Origin: Azotobacter chroococcum
Lineage (GTDB): Bacteria; Pseudomonadota; Gammaproteobacteria; Pseudomonadales; Pseudomonadaceae
Assembly: GCF_004339665.1 (NCBI RefSeq)
Contig: NZ_SMMU01000001.1
Coordinates: 379,281-443,280, forward strand
Length of the DNA: 64,000 nt
Reading direction: 5' to 3'
The translations under genes were made by a program, and so were the position numbers. Below, one piece after another: positions 17,373 through 26,796 of the stretch. How positions within the stretch are numbered: the stretch's first letter is position 1; each line of letters begins with the position of its first letter. The notes beneath the pieces were generated by a model. The model saw only the letters and a list, made by a program, of their open reading frames with translations, ran no database searches and was not told where the DNA came from.

Positions 17373-17697
17373 GGTATGAACCTCGCTGTCTGCCGGCCGC
17401 CCGCCCGCCGGCCAGGGCATCCGCTGCGCTGGCCGGCCGCAGATGCGGCCCGGATGGCGCCGCCGGACTTCGACGGCTCAAGCGCCGGCAGGAATCGCTG
17501 TCCTTGCGCCTTCCTCCTGCCCTGAGAGGGGTATAGCACAGGCGATTGCCGGCGAGCCGCCGCCAGTCGGCAGCCGGCCTATAGTTGCTGGTTAGCCAGG
17601 CGACGAGGCGGGCTCTTCGTGCCCAAGCTCCGCAGCCAACCCGCCTGGCGCTCGGGCACCGCCACAACAAAACGCACCCAAGCGCGGGAGAACACGC

Positions 17698-18054
17698 ATG
17701 TCTGATATGGATCACCGACCGGGAGTCCGCGAAGCTTACCTGGTGAAACGTCATCTCAAACTCGAAGCTCTGGATGCGGCCAGGGCCGAGGCCATCGCGC
17801 AGGAGATCAATCGGCTGGTGGGTGTGGACAAGGTCGCGCTCGACAAGAGCAGCGGCCGTCTGGATGTTGCCTACGACGCCGCGCACCTGCGCATCGAGCA
17901 GTTGGAGGAGATCGTGCGCAGGTACGGCAGCGATCTCGATCATGGCTGGTGGACGCACTTCAAGGAGGGCTGGTACCGCTTCACCGACCAGAATGTCAGG
18001 GACAATGCCCAGCACGAGCCTTGGTCCCACCACAGGATAATGCCCAGAAGATAG
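17698..18054 (+). CDS. Small HMA-like (ferredoxin-fold) protein
   Basis: A 118-residue protein whose order resembles a heavy-metal-associated fold: a strand, a long helix (LDAARAEAIAQEINRL), a strand pair with VDKVALDKSSGRLDVAYD, and a second helix (LRIEQLEEIVRRYG). It lacks the CxxC metal site of true HMA domains. A C-terminal tail contains WWTHFKEGWYRFTDQN and histidines. GGGAG precedes the ATG. Its role is unknown; metal sensing is a guess. Confidence 0.6.
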   Translation: MSDMDHRPGVREAYLVKRHLKLEALDAARAEAIAQEINRLVGVDKVALDKSSGRLDVAYDAAHLRIEQLEEIVRRYGSDLDHGWWTHFKEGWYRFTDQNVRDNAQHEPWSHHRIMPRR

Positions 18055-18192
18055 GCGGGCCGCGGGACAACCGACACCGGCACACCGCCAGGCCTCCTGC
18101 CACCGGCCTGGCGAGCCGGCGCAGCCACTGCCATGCCTTGCAAAAAGCCTTACAATCCCCGCCCTTTTCATCCCTGTAGCCGAGGACACCTC

Positions 18193-18537
18193 ATGAGCAC
18201 CCTGCCACCCTGCCCCAAATGCGCTTCCGAATACACCTACGAGGACGGCACGCAGCTGGTCTGTCCGGAATGCGCCCATGAGTGGTCCGCCAACGGGACG
18301 GCCGAAGCGCCAGCCGAGGGCGACAAGGTGATCAAGGACTCGGTCGGCAACACCCTGCAGGACGGCGACACCGTTACCGTGATCAAGGATCTGAAGGTCA
18401 AGGGATCGTCCCTGGTGGTGAAGGTCGGCACCAAGGTGAAGAACATCCGCCTGTGCGACGGCGACCACGACATCGACTGCAAGATCGACGGGATCGGCGC
18501 GATGAAACTGAAGTCGGAGTTCGTGAAGAAGGTCTGA
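18193..18537 (+). CDS. yjdM: Zinc-ribbon protein YjdM (PhnA family)
   Basis: A 114-residue PhnA/YjdM protein. The N-terminal zinc ribbon has two CxxC pairs (CPKC and CPEC), followed by the C-terminal PhnA beta domain with [26 protein letters not shown] and GTKVKNIRL. Once linked to phosphonate use, the family is now seen as a housekeeping zinc-ribbon protein of unclear role. The MSTLPPC start has GAGGA just upstream; the longer frame from 18133 has no support. Confidence 0.88.
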   Translation: MSTLPPCPKCASEYTYEDGTQLVCPECAHEWSANGTAEAPAEGDKVIKDSVGNTLQDGDTVTVIKDLKVKGSSLVVKVGTKVKNIRLCDGDHDIDCKIDGIGAMKLKSEFVKKV

Positions 18538-18682
18538 CGCCTGGAAAGCAGGCACCTCGCGCTCGAGGCGCCGCGACTCCATGGACGGGGCAGCGCGCCC
18601 CATCCACGACCGCAGGTGCCACCTTCGGCGGCATCGCGGTCAAGCGCGCTCCCACAGGAAGCGGGAGCAGCCGGAAGGCCGG

Positions 18683-19393
18683 TCAGACGAAGTCTTCGTC
18701 GTCTCCGCCGAAGAAATCGCCACCCTCGCCCTCGCCGCTGTCGGCAAAGTAGTCCTCTTGCGGCTCATAGCTCTCTTCCGCGACCTGCGGTGCCGGCTCC
18801 GCGGCCGGCTCGGGAGCGGCTTCGGCCACCGCCGGCGCTTCTTCATCCTGAAACATGTCCATCAGCAGGTTGCCCAGCACCATGCCACCGGCCACGCCGG
18901 CTGCAGTCTGCAGCGCACCGGAGAGGAAACCACCACCGCCGCCCGGCTGGGGCGCATAGGCGCCGCGCTGGAAGCCCGGCTGCTGGCCGAAGCCACCCTG
19001 GCTGCCGTGGCCGGGCTCGCTCCAGCCCGAGGCCGCCGGACGGGCCACCGGTTGCGGACGGGCGACAGGCTGCTGGGGCTGCGGCTCGCTGCGGCCACCG
19101 CCGAACAGACCGGCCAGGAAGCCGCCGCTGCCCTGCTGGCGGCTGGCGTTCTGGGCCTGCAGCTTCAGCTGTTCGATCTCAGCTTCCAGTTCCTTGACAC
19201 GACCGTCGAGCTGCTGGATGGCGCTTTCCTGCACGATGATCGCCTGGGCCATGTAGTAGGGAGCAGCCGGCTGACGGGCAACGTGCTCCTTGATCACGCT
19301 CTCAGCCTGCGGATCGCGAGGCGCGGATTGGCCTTCGGCATTGCGGAGGCGGGAAAACAGGCCATCGATCAGATTCTTCTCTTCAGACTGCAT
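18683..19393 (-). CDS. DUF2076 periplasmic-tether-type protein
   Basis: A 236-residue DUF2076 protein. The N-terminal helix (MQSEEKNLIDGLFSRLRN) and APRDPQAESVIKEHVARQPAAPYYMAQ are diagnostic. A coiled coil (DGRVKELEAEIEQLKLQAQ), a Gly/Pro/Gln-rich disordered middle, a glycine-rich hydrophobic segment (AAGVAGGMVLGNLLMDMF) and an acidic C-terminus (GEGEGGDFFGGDDEDFV) follow. Function unknown; the layout suggests an adaptor or membrane-associated protein. The start at 19393 has a weak purine-rich site. Confidence 0.82.
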   Translation of the reverse strand: MQSEEKNLIDGLFSRLRNAEGQSAPRDPQAESVIKEHVARQPAAPYYMAQAIIVQESAIQQLDGRVKELEAEIEQLKLQAQNASRQQGSGGFLAGLFGGGRSEPQPQQPVARPQPVARPAASGWSEPGHGSQGGFGQQPGFQRGAYAPQPGGGGGFLSGALQTAAGVAGGMVLGNLLMDMFQDEEAPAVAEAAPEPAAEPAPQVAEESYEPQEDYFADSGEGEGGDFFGGDDEDFV

Positions 19394-19547
19394 GGTTTTC
19401 TCTTGACTGGGTTGCCGATAGAAGATCGCATGCCGAAACGCATGCATGACTTACATATAAGGTCGAATACGGGAAAATCAAACGCACTTTGTATCGAAAC
19501 TTTGAAAAACTCGAAAGAGAGCACTTAAATCGACAAAAAGCACGAAA

Positions 19548-19706
19548 ATGAAGCTAAAAACAAAGAATCCGGCGACAATTACCAATCCGGAAAACGTAGC
19601 GCAATACTGCAACTGCGCTTGGGAAATGTCAAAGTCCAGCTATTACAAAAATTGTCCTCCCATTGGTGACATGCACTTCGATCGAGTGTCCAGCCATCTG
19701 CCATAA
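19548..19706 (+). CDS. Possible small cysteine-containing protein (52 aa) in an AT-rich patch
   Basis: A 52-codon ATG-initiated frame in a distinctly AT-rich interval (19450-19770). The peptide starts MKLKTKNPATITNPENV and has a CNCAWEMSKSSYYKNCPP segment with three cysteines. Composition is unlike neighbouring genes. There is no clear Shine-Dalgarno, so translation is uncertain. It may belong to an acquired fragment. Confidence 0.3.
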   Translation: MKLKTKNPATITNPENVAQYCNCAWEMSKSSYYKNCPPIGDMHFDRVSSHLP

Positions 19707-19864
19707 CAGCCTCCTTAATTTACAAGCAATAAATCGCCACTGTTTCGAAGTGGCGCGCCATATATGGCTTCATGCTCCATGGCGCAGTCGGCTGCCGGGC
19801 AAGACTGCCAAGCAGCGGCCAGGCTTGCGTCTTCGGCATTCCAATCCGGGACAGGAGAACCCCC

Positions 19865-20305
19865 ATGCTCGAAGCGGCCCAGCTACTCGCCACCCTCTGC
19901 TGCACCCTGTTCAGCGGCGCAGCGATCTACATCAACCTCGTCGAGCATCCGGCGCGCATGAGCTGCCCCACCGAGATCGCCGCGACGGTATGGGCGCCGA
20001 GCTATCGGCGAGCGACCCTCATGCAGGCTTCGCTGGGCATCGCCAGCCTGCTTTGCGGCGTGCTGGCCTGGCTGCTCGGCGGAGGCATCGCCTGGCTTGG
20101 CGGGGCGCTGCTGATCGGTCTGGTGGTGCCCTTCACCTTCGTCGCGATCATGCCGACCAACCACCGCCTGCTCGAACCCGGACGCGACCTGTCGTCGCCG
20201 GAAACGCGCCAGTTGCTCGACAGGTGGGGCCGGCTGCACGGAGTGCGCAGCGGCCTGGGCCTGGCCGCTTCCCTGGTCTATCTGCTGCAGTTGCTCGGTG
20301 CCTGA
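19865..20305 (+). CDS. DUF1772 (anthrone-oxygenase-like) membrane protein
   Basis: A 146-residue inner-membrane protein with four hydrophobic segments, of the DUF1772 family. YINLVEHPARMSC after the first segment and FTFVAIMPTNHRLLEP before the last are the conserved loops, followed by WGRLHGVRSGLGLAAS. Some relatives are called anthrone oxygenases; the activity here is unknown. AGGAG lies 7 bases before the ATG at 19865. Confidence 0.85.
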   Translation: MLEAAQLLATLCCTLFSGAAIYINLVEHPARMSCPTEIAATVWAPSYRRATLMQASLGIASLLCGVLAWLLGGGIAWLGGALLIGLVVPFTFVAIMPTNHRLLEPGRDLSSPETRQLLDRWGRLHGVRSGLGLAASLVYLLQLLGA

Positions 20306-20342
20306 GACCCGCCGCCCAACGCTGGAGCCGCGCGCGCCCGGA

Positions 20343-20504
20343 TCAGGGGCTGAAGCCGCCGGCCACCAGCAGCTCGGCGCCGCTGACGAAGGAGGTCTGG
20401 GGGCTGGCGGGCCAGGCGCTGGCGTTATCCTCGCCGCGGCCGTAGCGCTGCCCGGCGATGTTCAGCCGCACGAAATCGGCCAGCGGGCCGTCCGCCGGGT
20501 TCAG
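20343..20504 (-). pseudogene. 3' stub of a short-chain dehydrogenase/reductase gene
   Basis: The minus strand encodes about 53 residues that match the C-terminal end of a classical SDR: PLADFVRLNIAGQRYGRGED, then SFVSGAELLVAGGFSP and a stop. The segment between GED and ASPQ is shorter than usual, so there is also a small deletion. The N-terminal catalytic part is absent. The stub ends exactly where the transposase remnant on the other strand begins. Confidence 0.7.
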
Positions 20505-20806
20505 TTGGCGGCGAAGCGTCCGGACTGGGTGTTGGGTTTTCAGGACGAAGTTTGGGGCGCCGCTTCGCGCGTCCGTCCCTGAATGCCTGGAGCGAGGGGC
20601 CGGCCCTGCGCCTGCAGCAGCTGTCGGCGGATCCGCAGGATGCCGGACCCAAGGCGGCGAGTTGCTATGGTCTGCTGCGCGCCGACACGGGGCAGAGGCT
20701 GCTGCGTTTCGTCAGGGGCTGCCCGCTCAGCCAGGTGACGAGGACTTCCTCGACTGGGTCGGCAAGCGCCTGGCAATGGAGCGGGTCTGTACCCATTACG
20801 GTTGCA
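20505..20806 (+). mobile_element. Decayed IS630-family transposase fragment
   Basis: Three plus-strand pieces in different frames read as one IS630-type transposase: RPDWVLGFQDEVW (about 20515), then ARPSLNAWSEGPALRLQQL and GPKAASCYGLLRADTGQ (20560-20720), then EDFLDWVGKRLA (about 20740). At least two frameshifts separate them, and both the N-terminal HTH and the C-terminal catalytic end are missing. No terminal inverted repeats can be identified. It is a relic, not mobile. Confidence 0.65.
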
Positions 20807-21454
20807 CTAGGGAGCCAGACGCTCGCGAATCCAGCCGCCCTTTTCCAGGCGATAGTTGAGCCGGTCGTGCAGACGACTGGCACGTCCCTGCCAGAACTCG
20901 ACGCGCTCGGGCAGCAGGCGGTAGCCGCCCCAATGCCCGGGGCAGTGCGGCGCCTGGTCGAGGAAGCGTTTCTCGGTCAGTGCCAGCAGATCCTCCAGCT
21001 CGACACGGTCGCGGATCACCTGGCTCTGCGGCGAAGCCCAGGCCCCCAGGCGACTGCCCAAGGGGCGCACCTGGAAATAGGCATCGGACTCCTGTGACGT
21101 CACCCGCTCCACCTGCCCTTCGATGCGCACCTGACGCTCCAGGGTGGGCCAGAAGAAGGTCATGGCGGCGAACGGCCGTGCCTTCAGTTGTTGGCCCTTG
21201 GCGCTGTCGTAGTTGCTGAAGAAGGTGAAGCCACGCTCATCCAGGCCCTTGAGCAGCAGAACCCGGCAATGCGGCCGTCCGCTGGCGTCCACGGTGGCCA
21301 GACTCATGGCATTGGGCTCGACCGGCAGTTGCTCGGTCTTCATCGCCTCGGCGAACCACAGATGGAACAGGGAAAAGGGTTCGAGCGGGGCATCGGCCTC
21401 GCAAAGGCCGGCGCGGGTGTAGTCGCGGCGCATGTCGGCCAGAGTCTGGGGCAT
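20807..21454 (-). CDS. pdxH: Pyridoxine/pyridoxamine 5'-phosphate oxidase
   Basis: A 215-residue PdxH, the FMN-dependent oxidase that makes pyridoxal 5'-phosphate. Family blocks are [51 protein letters not shown] and the C-terminal substrate-binding end with [11 protein letters not shown]. The length is normal. The ATG at 21454 ([12 protein letters not shown]) has AAGGA 7 bases upstream; longer in-frame starts have no support. The stop lies one base from the transposase remnant, so the IS event reached the very end of pdxH without damaging it. Confidence 0.95.
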   Translation of the reverse strand: MPQTLADMRRDYTRAGLCEADAPLEPFSLFHLWFAEAMKTEQLPVEPNAMSLATVDASGRPHCRVLLLKGLDERGFTFFSNYDSAKGQQLKARPFAAMTFFWPTLERQVRIEGQVERVTSQESDAYFQVRPLGSRLGAWASPQSQVIRDRVELEDLLALTEKRFLDQAPHCPGHWGGYRLLPERVEFWQGRASRLHDRLNYRLEKGGWIRERLAP

Positions 21455-21506
21455 GGCGGGGTCCTTCGGATGGATTAAGTTCGCGCAAATCTTAACCAGA
21501 CCGCCG

Positions 21507-22151
21507 TCACTTCGCTTGATCTGAGGCAACCATCCGCCCCCCTGGGGCACCATACTGGGCCAGAACGGTAGGCAGGCTGCCGCGGGTGGCCAGGAACATC
21601 TCCACGCGGCGATTGAGGGAGCGCCCATCCTTGCTGTCATTGCTGGCACGCGGCGCGTCGTCGCCCATTCCCTTGTACATCAGGCGGTCATGGTGCAGGC
21701 CACTCATGCGGAAGATCGAGGCCATGGACTGCGCCCGCTCCTGGCTCAACTTGAGCGTCAGCGCAGGCGACCCGCTGCTGTCGCCATGCCCCAGCAGCAG
21801 CACGGCCACCTCGCGGTCCTGCGCCACCAGCTTGGCCACCCGACTGAGCGGTCCCAGGGTCGCCACCAGCAGCATGCTCGGCCGATCCGGATTGAACGAG
21901 CCGTCCACCGGGGCCGTCACGACCAGCAGATCGCCGCGGCGCTCCACTTCGAACTGGCTGCCCTTGACGGCCTCGCGCACACGCGCCTCGTGCTCCGCCG
22001 TCCAGACCCGACTTGCCCGGGACTCCAACTTGGCCGCCGGCGAAACGGGCTTGGCAGTCCGGGTGACGTAACGCTCCGGCTTGCCGGAGGAACTGCAGGC
22101 GGCCATGGCCATGCAGAGGATCAGGGTGCTGCTTTTAATGAGGAGTTTCAT
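21507..22151 (-). CDS. OmpA-C-like lipoprotein
   Basis: A 214-residue lipoprotein: signal with lipobox AMAAC (cysteine near residue 19) followed by SSSGK, then a C-terminal OmpA-like domain. [35 protein letters not shown] and [17 protein letters not shown], with [10 protein letters not shown], fit the peptidoglycan-binding fold. It is probably anchored in the outer membrane. It may be co-expressed with pdxH, which follows after 52 bases. Confidence 0.82.
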   Translation of the reverse strand: MKLLIKSSTLILCMAMAACSSSGKPERYVTRTAKPVSPAAKLESRASRVWTAEHEARVREAVKGSQFEVERRGDLLVVTAPVDGSFNPDRPSMLLVATLGPLSRVAKLVAQDREVAVLLLGHGDSSGSPALTLKLSQERAQSMASIFRMSGLHHDRLMYKGMGDDAPRASNDSKDGRSLNRRVEMFLATRGSLPTVLAQYGAPGGRMVASDQAK

Positions 22152-22294
22152 CGATAGATCCCGTCGTGGATAAGGTGGTAGGGACGATGAGGCGTCACGG
22201 GTCGTATGACGCTGGCAAGCCTCAGGTTAGAAATTGAGTCTGGCCGCAAGCTCGCCGCAGGCAAGGCATTGCCTTGACAGGCAGACGAGCGGTG

Positions 22295-23446
22295 TCAACC
22301 CAGGCATTTTCCCGCCAGGCGCGCCAGCTTCTGTGCCCGCGGGTCCATCAGTATGTAGGGCCCCAGGCTGTTGGTGACGAAGCCGAAGGCCAGTTCGCAC
22401 TCGGGGTCGGCGAAACCGCAGGAGCCGCCAGCGCCCGGATGACCGAAGGCCTTGGGGCCGAGGCCGAAGGTGGCATTGGCCAGCGCGGGCTGGTCGAGCA
22501 TGCAGCCGAGGCCGAAGCGGGTCGGGGTGAGCAGGGTGCGGTCCTCGCCGCAGCTGTGCTCGTGGGTCATTTCATTGAGCAACTCGGCCGGCAACAGGCG
22601 ACCGTCGAGCAGCCCGGTATAGAAGCCCGCCAGGGAGCGTGCATTGCCATGGCCGTTCGCCGCCGGCTGATGCATGCGCCGCCACTCGGGCTTGTTGCTG
22701 CTGTTCAGGATCGACGGCGGGTTGGTGAAGGCGCGGGTGCTGAGGGCCTCCGGTTCACTCATCGTGACCTTGAGCAGGCGCTGGGCGGCGGTATCGCCAA
22801 GATTGCCCTTGCTCCGCCCGATATGGGCGACCCGGTGGAATTCGGCGTCGTCCAGCCCGACATGGAAATCCAGACCGAGCGGCCGGGCGATGCGCGCCGC
22901 GATCGAGTCGCCAGGCTCGCGGCCATCGGCACGCCGCAGCAGCTCGCCGACCAGCCAGCCGAAGGTGATCGGCGCATAGCCGTGTCCCTTGTCGTGCGCC
23001 TCCCACCAGGGAGCTTCGGCAACCAGAGCCGCGGTCATCGCCTGCCAGTCATAGAGCGCCTCCGGCGCCAGCGGGGCACGGATCGCCGGCAGTCCCGCCT
23101 GGTGGCAGAGCAACTGGCGCAGGGTGATGCGTGCCTTGCCGGCGGCGGCGAACTCGGGCCACAGCCGTGCCACTGGGGCATCGAGATCCAGCTTGCCCTC
23201 CTCCACCAATTGCAGGGCGGTGACCGCGGCGAAGGGTTTGGTGCAGGAAAACAGGTTGGCGATGGTGTCGCTCTGCCAGGCCTCGCTGCCCTCCCGGTCG
23301 GCGACCCCGGCCCAGAGATCCACCACGGTTTCCCCGCCGATCTGAATGCAGAGCGCCGCGCCACGGGTCTGGCCGTCCTCGAACAATGCGGCGAACGCTT
23401 CCTTCAGCGCCTCGAACTTGAGGTCGAAATAGCCTTGAACCTGCAC
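22295..23446 (-). CDS. Beta-lactamase-related serine hydrolase (EstB/class C type)
   Basis: A 383-residue cytoplasmic-type serine hydrolase of the class C beta-lactamase/penicillin-binding-like family. The SxxK nucleophile motif is SCTK at 67-70; GYAPITFGWLVGELL carries the Tyr-containing second motif; GHPGAGGS corresponds to the third. No signal peptide is present, so it resembles carboxylesterase EstB rather than a secreted beta-lactamase. The GTG start at 23446 follows AGGAGA at 6 bases; the frame is open to 23494. Substrate unknown. Confidence 0.82.
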   Translation of the reverse strand: MQVQGYFDLKFEALKEAFAALFEDGQTRGAALCIQIGGETVVDLWAGVADREGSEAWQSDTIANLFSCTKPFAAVTALQLVEEGKLDLDAPVARLWPEFAAAGKARITLRQLLCHQAGLPAIRAPLAPEALYDWQAMTAALVAEAPWWEAHDKGHGYAPITFGWLVGELLRRADGREPGDSIAARIARPLGLDFHVGLDDAEFHRVAHIGRSKGNLGDTAAQRLLKVTMSEPEALSTRAFTNPPSILNSSNKPEWRRMHQPAANGHGNARSLAGFYTGLLDGRLLPAELLNEMTHEHSCGEDRTLLTPTRFGLGCMLDQPALANATFGLGPKAFGHPGAGGSCGFADPECELAFGFVTNSLGPYILMDPRAQKLARLAGKCLG

Positions 23447-23534
23447 CTTGTCTCTCCTGGCAGCCCAACCGTTCGTCATTCTCCCAGCCGCCACAGGGTT
23501 TTGTGAACTCCTGCACGGAATCTTTGTGGCGCGG

Positions 23535-25928
23535 TCACGGCGCCTTGGCCGGCGTCTCGGACCGAGCGCCGCCTTCGGCCGCCGGTTTGCCGGCAGCCGG
23601 TGCCGCGGCCGACTCGAGGATGCTCTCCACCTTCAGGTTGGCCTTGCGCACGGACTCGACGAAGCCGGAAAACGGCCGGTCGGTGACGCCGACCAGGCCT
23701 ATATGGCCGTTTTCGCCGTCCAGCAGACGCCCGGTCACCGGCTGGTCGAGGTACTGGAACCAGTGCACGCCGACGATCGACGGCTCGGCCAGGGCGCGCT
23801 CGAGGAAGTGTGCGTAGGCCGGCCCACGCTCCTCCTCCTTGTACACCTCGGCCACGCCGCCCCAGAACGGGCCGCGATCCCGCGAGCCGAAATGGAACTC
23901 GCTGACCAGCACCGGCTTGTCCAGCGCGCGCAGGGCCTCGAAGTCATACCCGTGCTGAGGCTCGCGGGTATAGAAGTTGAAGCTCAGCACGTCGCAGTAC
24001 CTGGCACAGGCGGCAACCGCCTCGGGGGTGGAGATGGCGAAGCGGCCGCCGAGCAGCAGATGGTCGGGGGCGTGCCATTTCAGCGACTCGGCGATGGTCT
24101 TGAAGTAGGTGTCGGCGAAGAGCTGCTGGAAGCGCAGCAGATCCTCCTCGATGGCCGGATGTTCGGGGCTCGGCAGCGGCGCCTCGAAGCCCGGGTCCTC
24201 CATCAGCTCCCAGGCCGGCAGCTCGATGCCCCAGGCGGCGGAGAGGCCCTGCTGGTTGCGGTAGCGGTCGCGCAGCAGCTTGAGGAAGGCGCGCTTGGCC
24301 GGCACGTCGGTGGTCTGCCGCAGGGTGCCATAGGCCAGCGCGTAGCGGGACTTCGGATCGGTGCCCGGCGCAGCCCAGCTGAGCTCGTTGTCGGCGAAAT
24401 AGCCGACCACCCAGGGGTTGTTCCGGTGATCACGGGTGGCGATGGCGATGGCGCGCTCGGCGGCCATGGCGAAACGTGGATCGAAGGGGTCGGGCATGCC
24501 GCCCCACCAGTCGTGGCCGGTGGAGATGGTGGCGTAGTCGCCGCGGATCAGCAGCGGAATCGTGTAGGGCACCCGGCGCATCGCCCCCAGGGCAAGATCG
24601 CTCCAGTTGCCCAGGGTGTTGAAGCCCCAGGCCTGCAGGCGGTCCAGGGTTTGTCCGCGCCAGCGCTGGGCGTCGAAGAACTGGGTGACGCACGGCGGTG
24701 CAGCGGCGGGCTGCCCGGCGACCGGCGCGACAGCTGCCGGGTTGGCAGGTGCTTCCGCGGCGGGGGCTTCCGGCGGCGCGCGCTCCGGCTCGACAATCTC
24801 CGCCTCGGTGGCAGCCTGCACCCCGGCCGGCGTGCAGCTCTGGCCGTAGGTTCGATAGAGATTCGCCCGGTAGAAGTCGTACCAGCGTCCGTGGGCGAAC
24901 TGGCGCCCGCCGTTGGCGCCGGTGGCCTGGCGGCTGTCGCCGGCCCCGTAGAAGGCGCCCAGCGGGGCGTCCTTGCCGGGCAGGTCGAGGAACATCCCCT
25001 CGCGCCCCTCGATGTAGGTGCGGCTGTTGCCGGAGGAAACGGTGTTCACGCCGAGGGAGAAGAACGGATGGCCCTCCGGCGTCACCAGGTACCAGCGGCC
25101 CTCGTGCCTGGCCACCCGGAAGAAGCCCGTGGCCTCCAGCTGCGGGCCCTTCAGCCAGCCGCCGAATCGGTCCAGCTGGGACCGCTCGGCCAGCCAGCGG
25201 CCGAGCTGCGCCTGCTCCTGCTCGGCTGCCGCCTTCAACTGCTTGTCGCTGCTGACCTTTTCCGGCCACTCGCCCCGACTGTACTGCCCATAGGCATCGA
25301 CGATGCCACGGTAGACTTCCGGCTCGAGATCCTCGCGCACGCCGAAGCGGCCGAGCAGAATGCTCTGCTGCACGTCCGGCTTCTCCAGGGAGAGGGTCAC
25401 CGCCTTCACCTGGCGGAGATCGATCTCGCCTTCCCGGCTGGTCGCCACGAGCAGGCGCTGGTTGTCATGGGTCCAGGGCATCGGCGGCGCAGCGCGCATG
25501 CCCTGCGCCCTGGGCGAGCTGGCGTGCAGCGGCAGCACCAGGGTCTGTGCCGGACCGGCCGGCAACGCGACGAGCGTCTTGAGGAACTTGCCGTCGGCGC
25601 TCTCGATGCTCACCTGCAGGGTCAACGCCCAGTCCATGGCATTCTGGATGCGCAGGCTGACCGCCCCGGTGCTGGACCAGTCCCAGCTGCCCTGCTGCGG
25701 GGTCAGGCGCAGGCTCGGCCCCTCCTGCGGATTGAAGGTGACCCGCCGGAGCAGCTCTCCCCCAGCCACGCCCTCCGCGGTCAGCTCGGGCAGGAAGGCG
25801 CCCTCGCCCTTGACCTGCACCACGTCGGTGGGACGCACGAAGTTGAACAGCACCTGCTCGTCGGCCGCCTGTGCAGAAAGGGGTACCAGACAACAGGCGA
25901 ACAGCAGGGAAACCAGCGGACGGATCAT
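23535..25928 (-). CDS. Secreted clan GH-A-type glycoside hydrolase (agarase/galactosidase-like)
   Basis: A 797-residue exported protein: signal peptide (LVSLLFACCLVPLSAQA), an N-terminal beta-sandwich-like region (about 25-230), then a TIM-barrel-like catalytic domain. GYFADNELSW gives a candidate acid/base Glu near 515, and VSEFHFGS a candidate nucleophile near 677, the usual clan GH-A layout. A Pro/Ala-rich insert (about 380-420, PEAPAAEAPANPAAVAP) interrupts the barrel. Homologues are often called beta-agarase or GH42-like. The natural substrate may be a self-made exopolysaccharide, but no glycan cluster adjoins. GGAGAG precedes the start. Confidence 0.72.
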   Translation of the reverse strand: MIRPLVSLLFACCLVPLSAQAADEQVLFNFVRPTDVVQVKGEGAFLPELTAEGVAGGELLRRVTFNPQEGPSLRLTPQQGSWDWSSTGAVSLRIQNAMDWALTLQVSIESADGKFLKTLVALPAGPAQTLVLPLHASSPRAQGMRAAPPMPWTHDNQRLLVATSREGEIDLRQVKAVTLSLEKPDVQQSILLGRFGVREDLEPEVYRGIVDAYGQYSRGEWPEKVSSDKQLKAAAEQEQAQLGRWLAERSQLDRFGGWLKGPQLEATGFFRVARHEGRWYLVTPEGHPFFSLGVNTVSSGNSRTYIEGREGMFLDLPGKDAPLGAFYGAGDSRQATGANGGRQFAHGRWYDFYRANLYRTYGQSCTPAGVQAATEAEIVEPERAPPEAPAAEAPANPAAVAPVAGQPAAAPPCVTQFFDAQRWRGQTLDRLQAWGFNTLGNWSDLALGAMRRVPYTIPLLIRGDYATISTGHDWWGGMPDPFDPRFAMAAERAIAIATRDHRNNPWVVGYFADNELSWAAPGTDPKSRYALAYGTLRQTTDVPAKRAFLKLLRDRYRNQQGLSAAWGIELPAWELMEDPGFEAPLPSPEHPAIEEDLLRFQQLFADTYFKTIAESLKWHAPDHLLLGGRFAISTPEAVAACARYCDVLSFNFYTREPQHGYDFEALRALDKPVLVSEFHFGSRDRGPFWGGVAEVYKEEERGPAYAHFLERALAEPSIVGVHWFQYLDQPVTGRLLDGENGHIGLVGVTDRPFSGFVESVRKANLKVESILESAAAPAAGKPAAEGGARSETPAKAP

Positions 25929-26217
25929 CGAGTTCGCTCTCCAGCGGGACGGGAGGTGGACAATAAAGGTTGGCATGATGCCAGTCGCCCCTGCCGCGGT
26001 GAAGCCAAGGCGCTGACTGAATGGCCTATTTCAGCACGCTTCATGCAAGGGCATGACCGGATGCGACAGGGATCCGCCCATGCAGTTCGGCCGGGACCGG
26101 ACATCGACAAGCAGACGCCCTAGCGTAACAAAGGGTAATGTGCTGGCGGATTCTCTATGCTGGGAAAAGCGGCATGGAATACCGAGCGGCAGCCCTTCAT
26201 CGCACACCCTGGCGCGG

Positions 26218-26606
26218 ATGTCTTTTGCTCCAGCGCAGTCCCGCCGCTTGCGTCAGGCCAGCGCCCTGTTGCTGTGGCGTGGCCACAACCTGCCGGGTGG
26301 CGCGGGTTCATCGCCGCTCTGGTGGCGGCCTCCAACCTGATGCTGCTGTCCCTGACCTTCGGCAGCCGCGGGGTCCGCCGCCTGCTGCCGGTCAGCCCGG
26401 CACGCCTGATCGGCTGCGGTCTGGCCTGTGCCACGGGAGCGGGGCTGCTCGGCCTGCTGGCCGGCGAGGCCTTTCTCGACGGGCTCTGGATGTTTCCCGG
26501 CGGCCTCCCGCTGGGCAGTCCCCTGCTGTTCGACCTGGGCGTATTTCTCACGGTGCTCGGCTCGGCCATGCACATGCAGGAGAAGCTGACGGGAGTACCG
26601 GACTGA
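26218..26606 (+). pseudogene. mnhB: Frameshifted mnhB remnant (Mrp antiporter subunit B)
   Basis: Two frames together rebuild MnhB. ASALLLWRGHNLPGG is read from about 26250, and the continuation GFIAALVAASNLMLL is in another frame, with the shift near 26303. The rest is intact: ARLIGCGLACATG, FLDGLWMF and PLLFDLGVFLTVLGSA. The native subunit would be an inner-membrane part of the multi-subunit Na+/H+ antiporter. mnhA, which should precede it, is absent. Confidence 0.72.
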
Positions 26607-26610
26607 TGGA

Positions 26611-26796
26611 GTGGAGGCGGCATTGACTGCCGGCGGCCTGGCCGGCCTTGGCCCGTGGATACTTCTGGACCGCAATCTGAAGCGTGTGGTGCTGGGCATC
26701 GGCGTGCTGGGCAATGCCATCAATCTCGGCGTGCTCACCGCCGGCCAGGCGGAAGAGGAACCCGGCAGCGGCGGCCGGCGGGAGCCACCCTCATGA
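26611..26796 (+). pseudogene. mnhC: Truncated mnhC remnant
   Basis: A 61-codon piece from a GTG at 26611. LLDRNLKRVVLGIGVLGNAI followed by NLGVLTAG matches the first membrane pair of MnhC (NuoK-like). Native MnhC has about 110-120 residues; the second half is missing and replaced by a hydrophilic tail. Its stop overlaps the ATG of the mnhD remnant, the normal operon spacing. Confidence 0.7.

Noticed and set aside
23448..26123. 891-codon plus-strand open frame opposite the glycoside hydrolase and serine hydrolase genes
   Set aside because: It is the antisense of two well-supported genes; its composition is low-complexity and no domain is recognisable. Such frames are a by-product of high GC at third positions.
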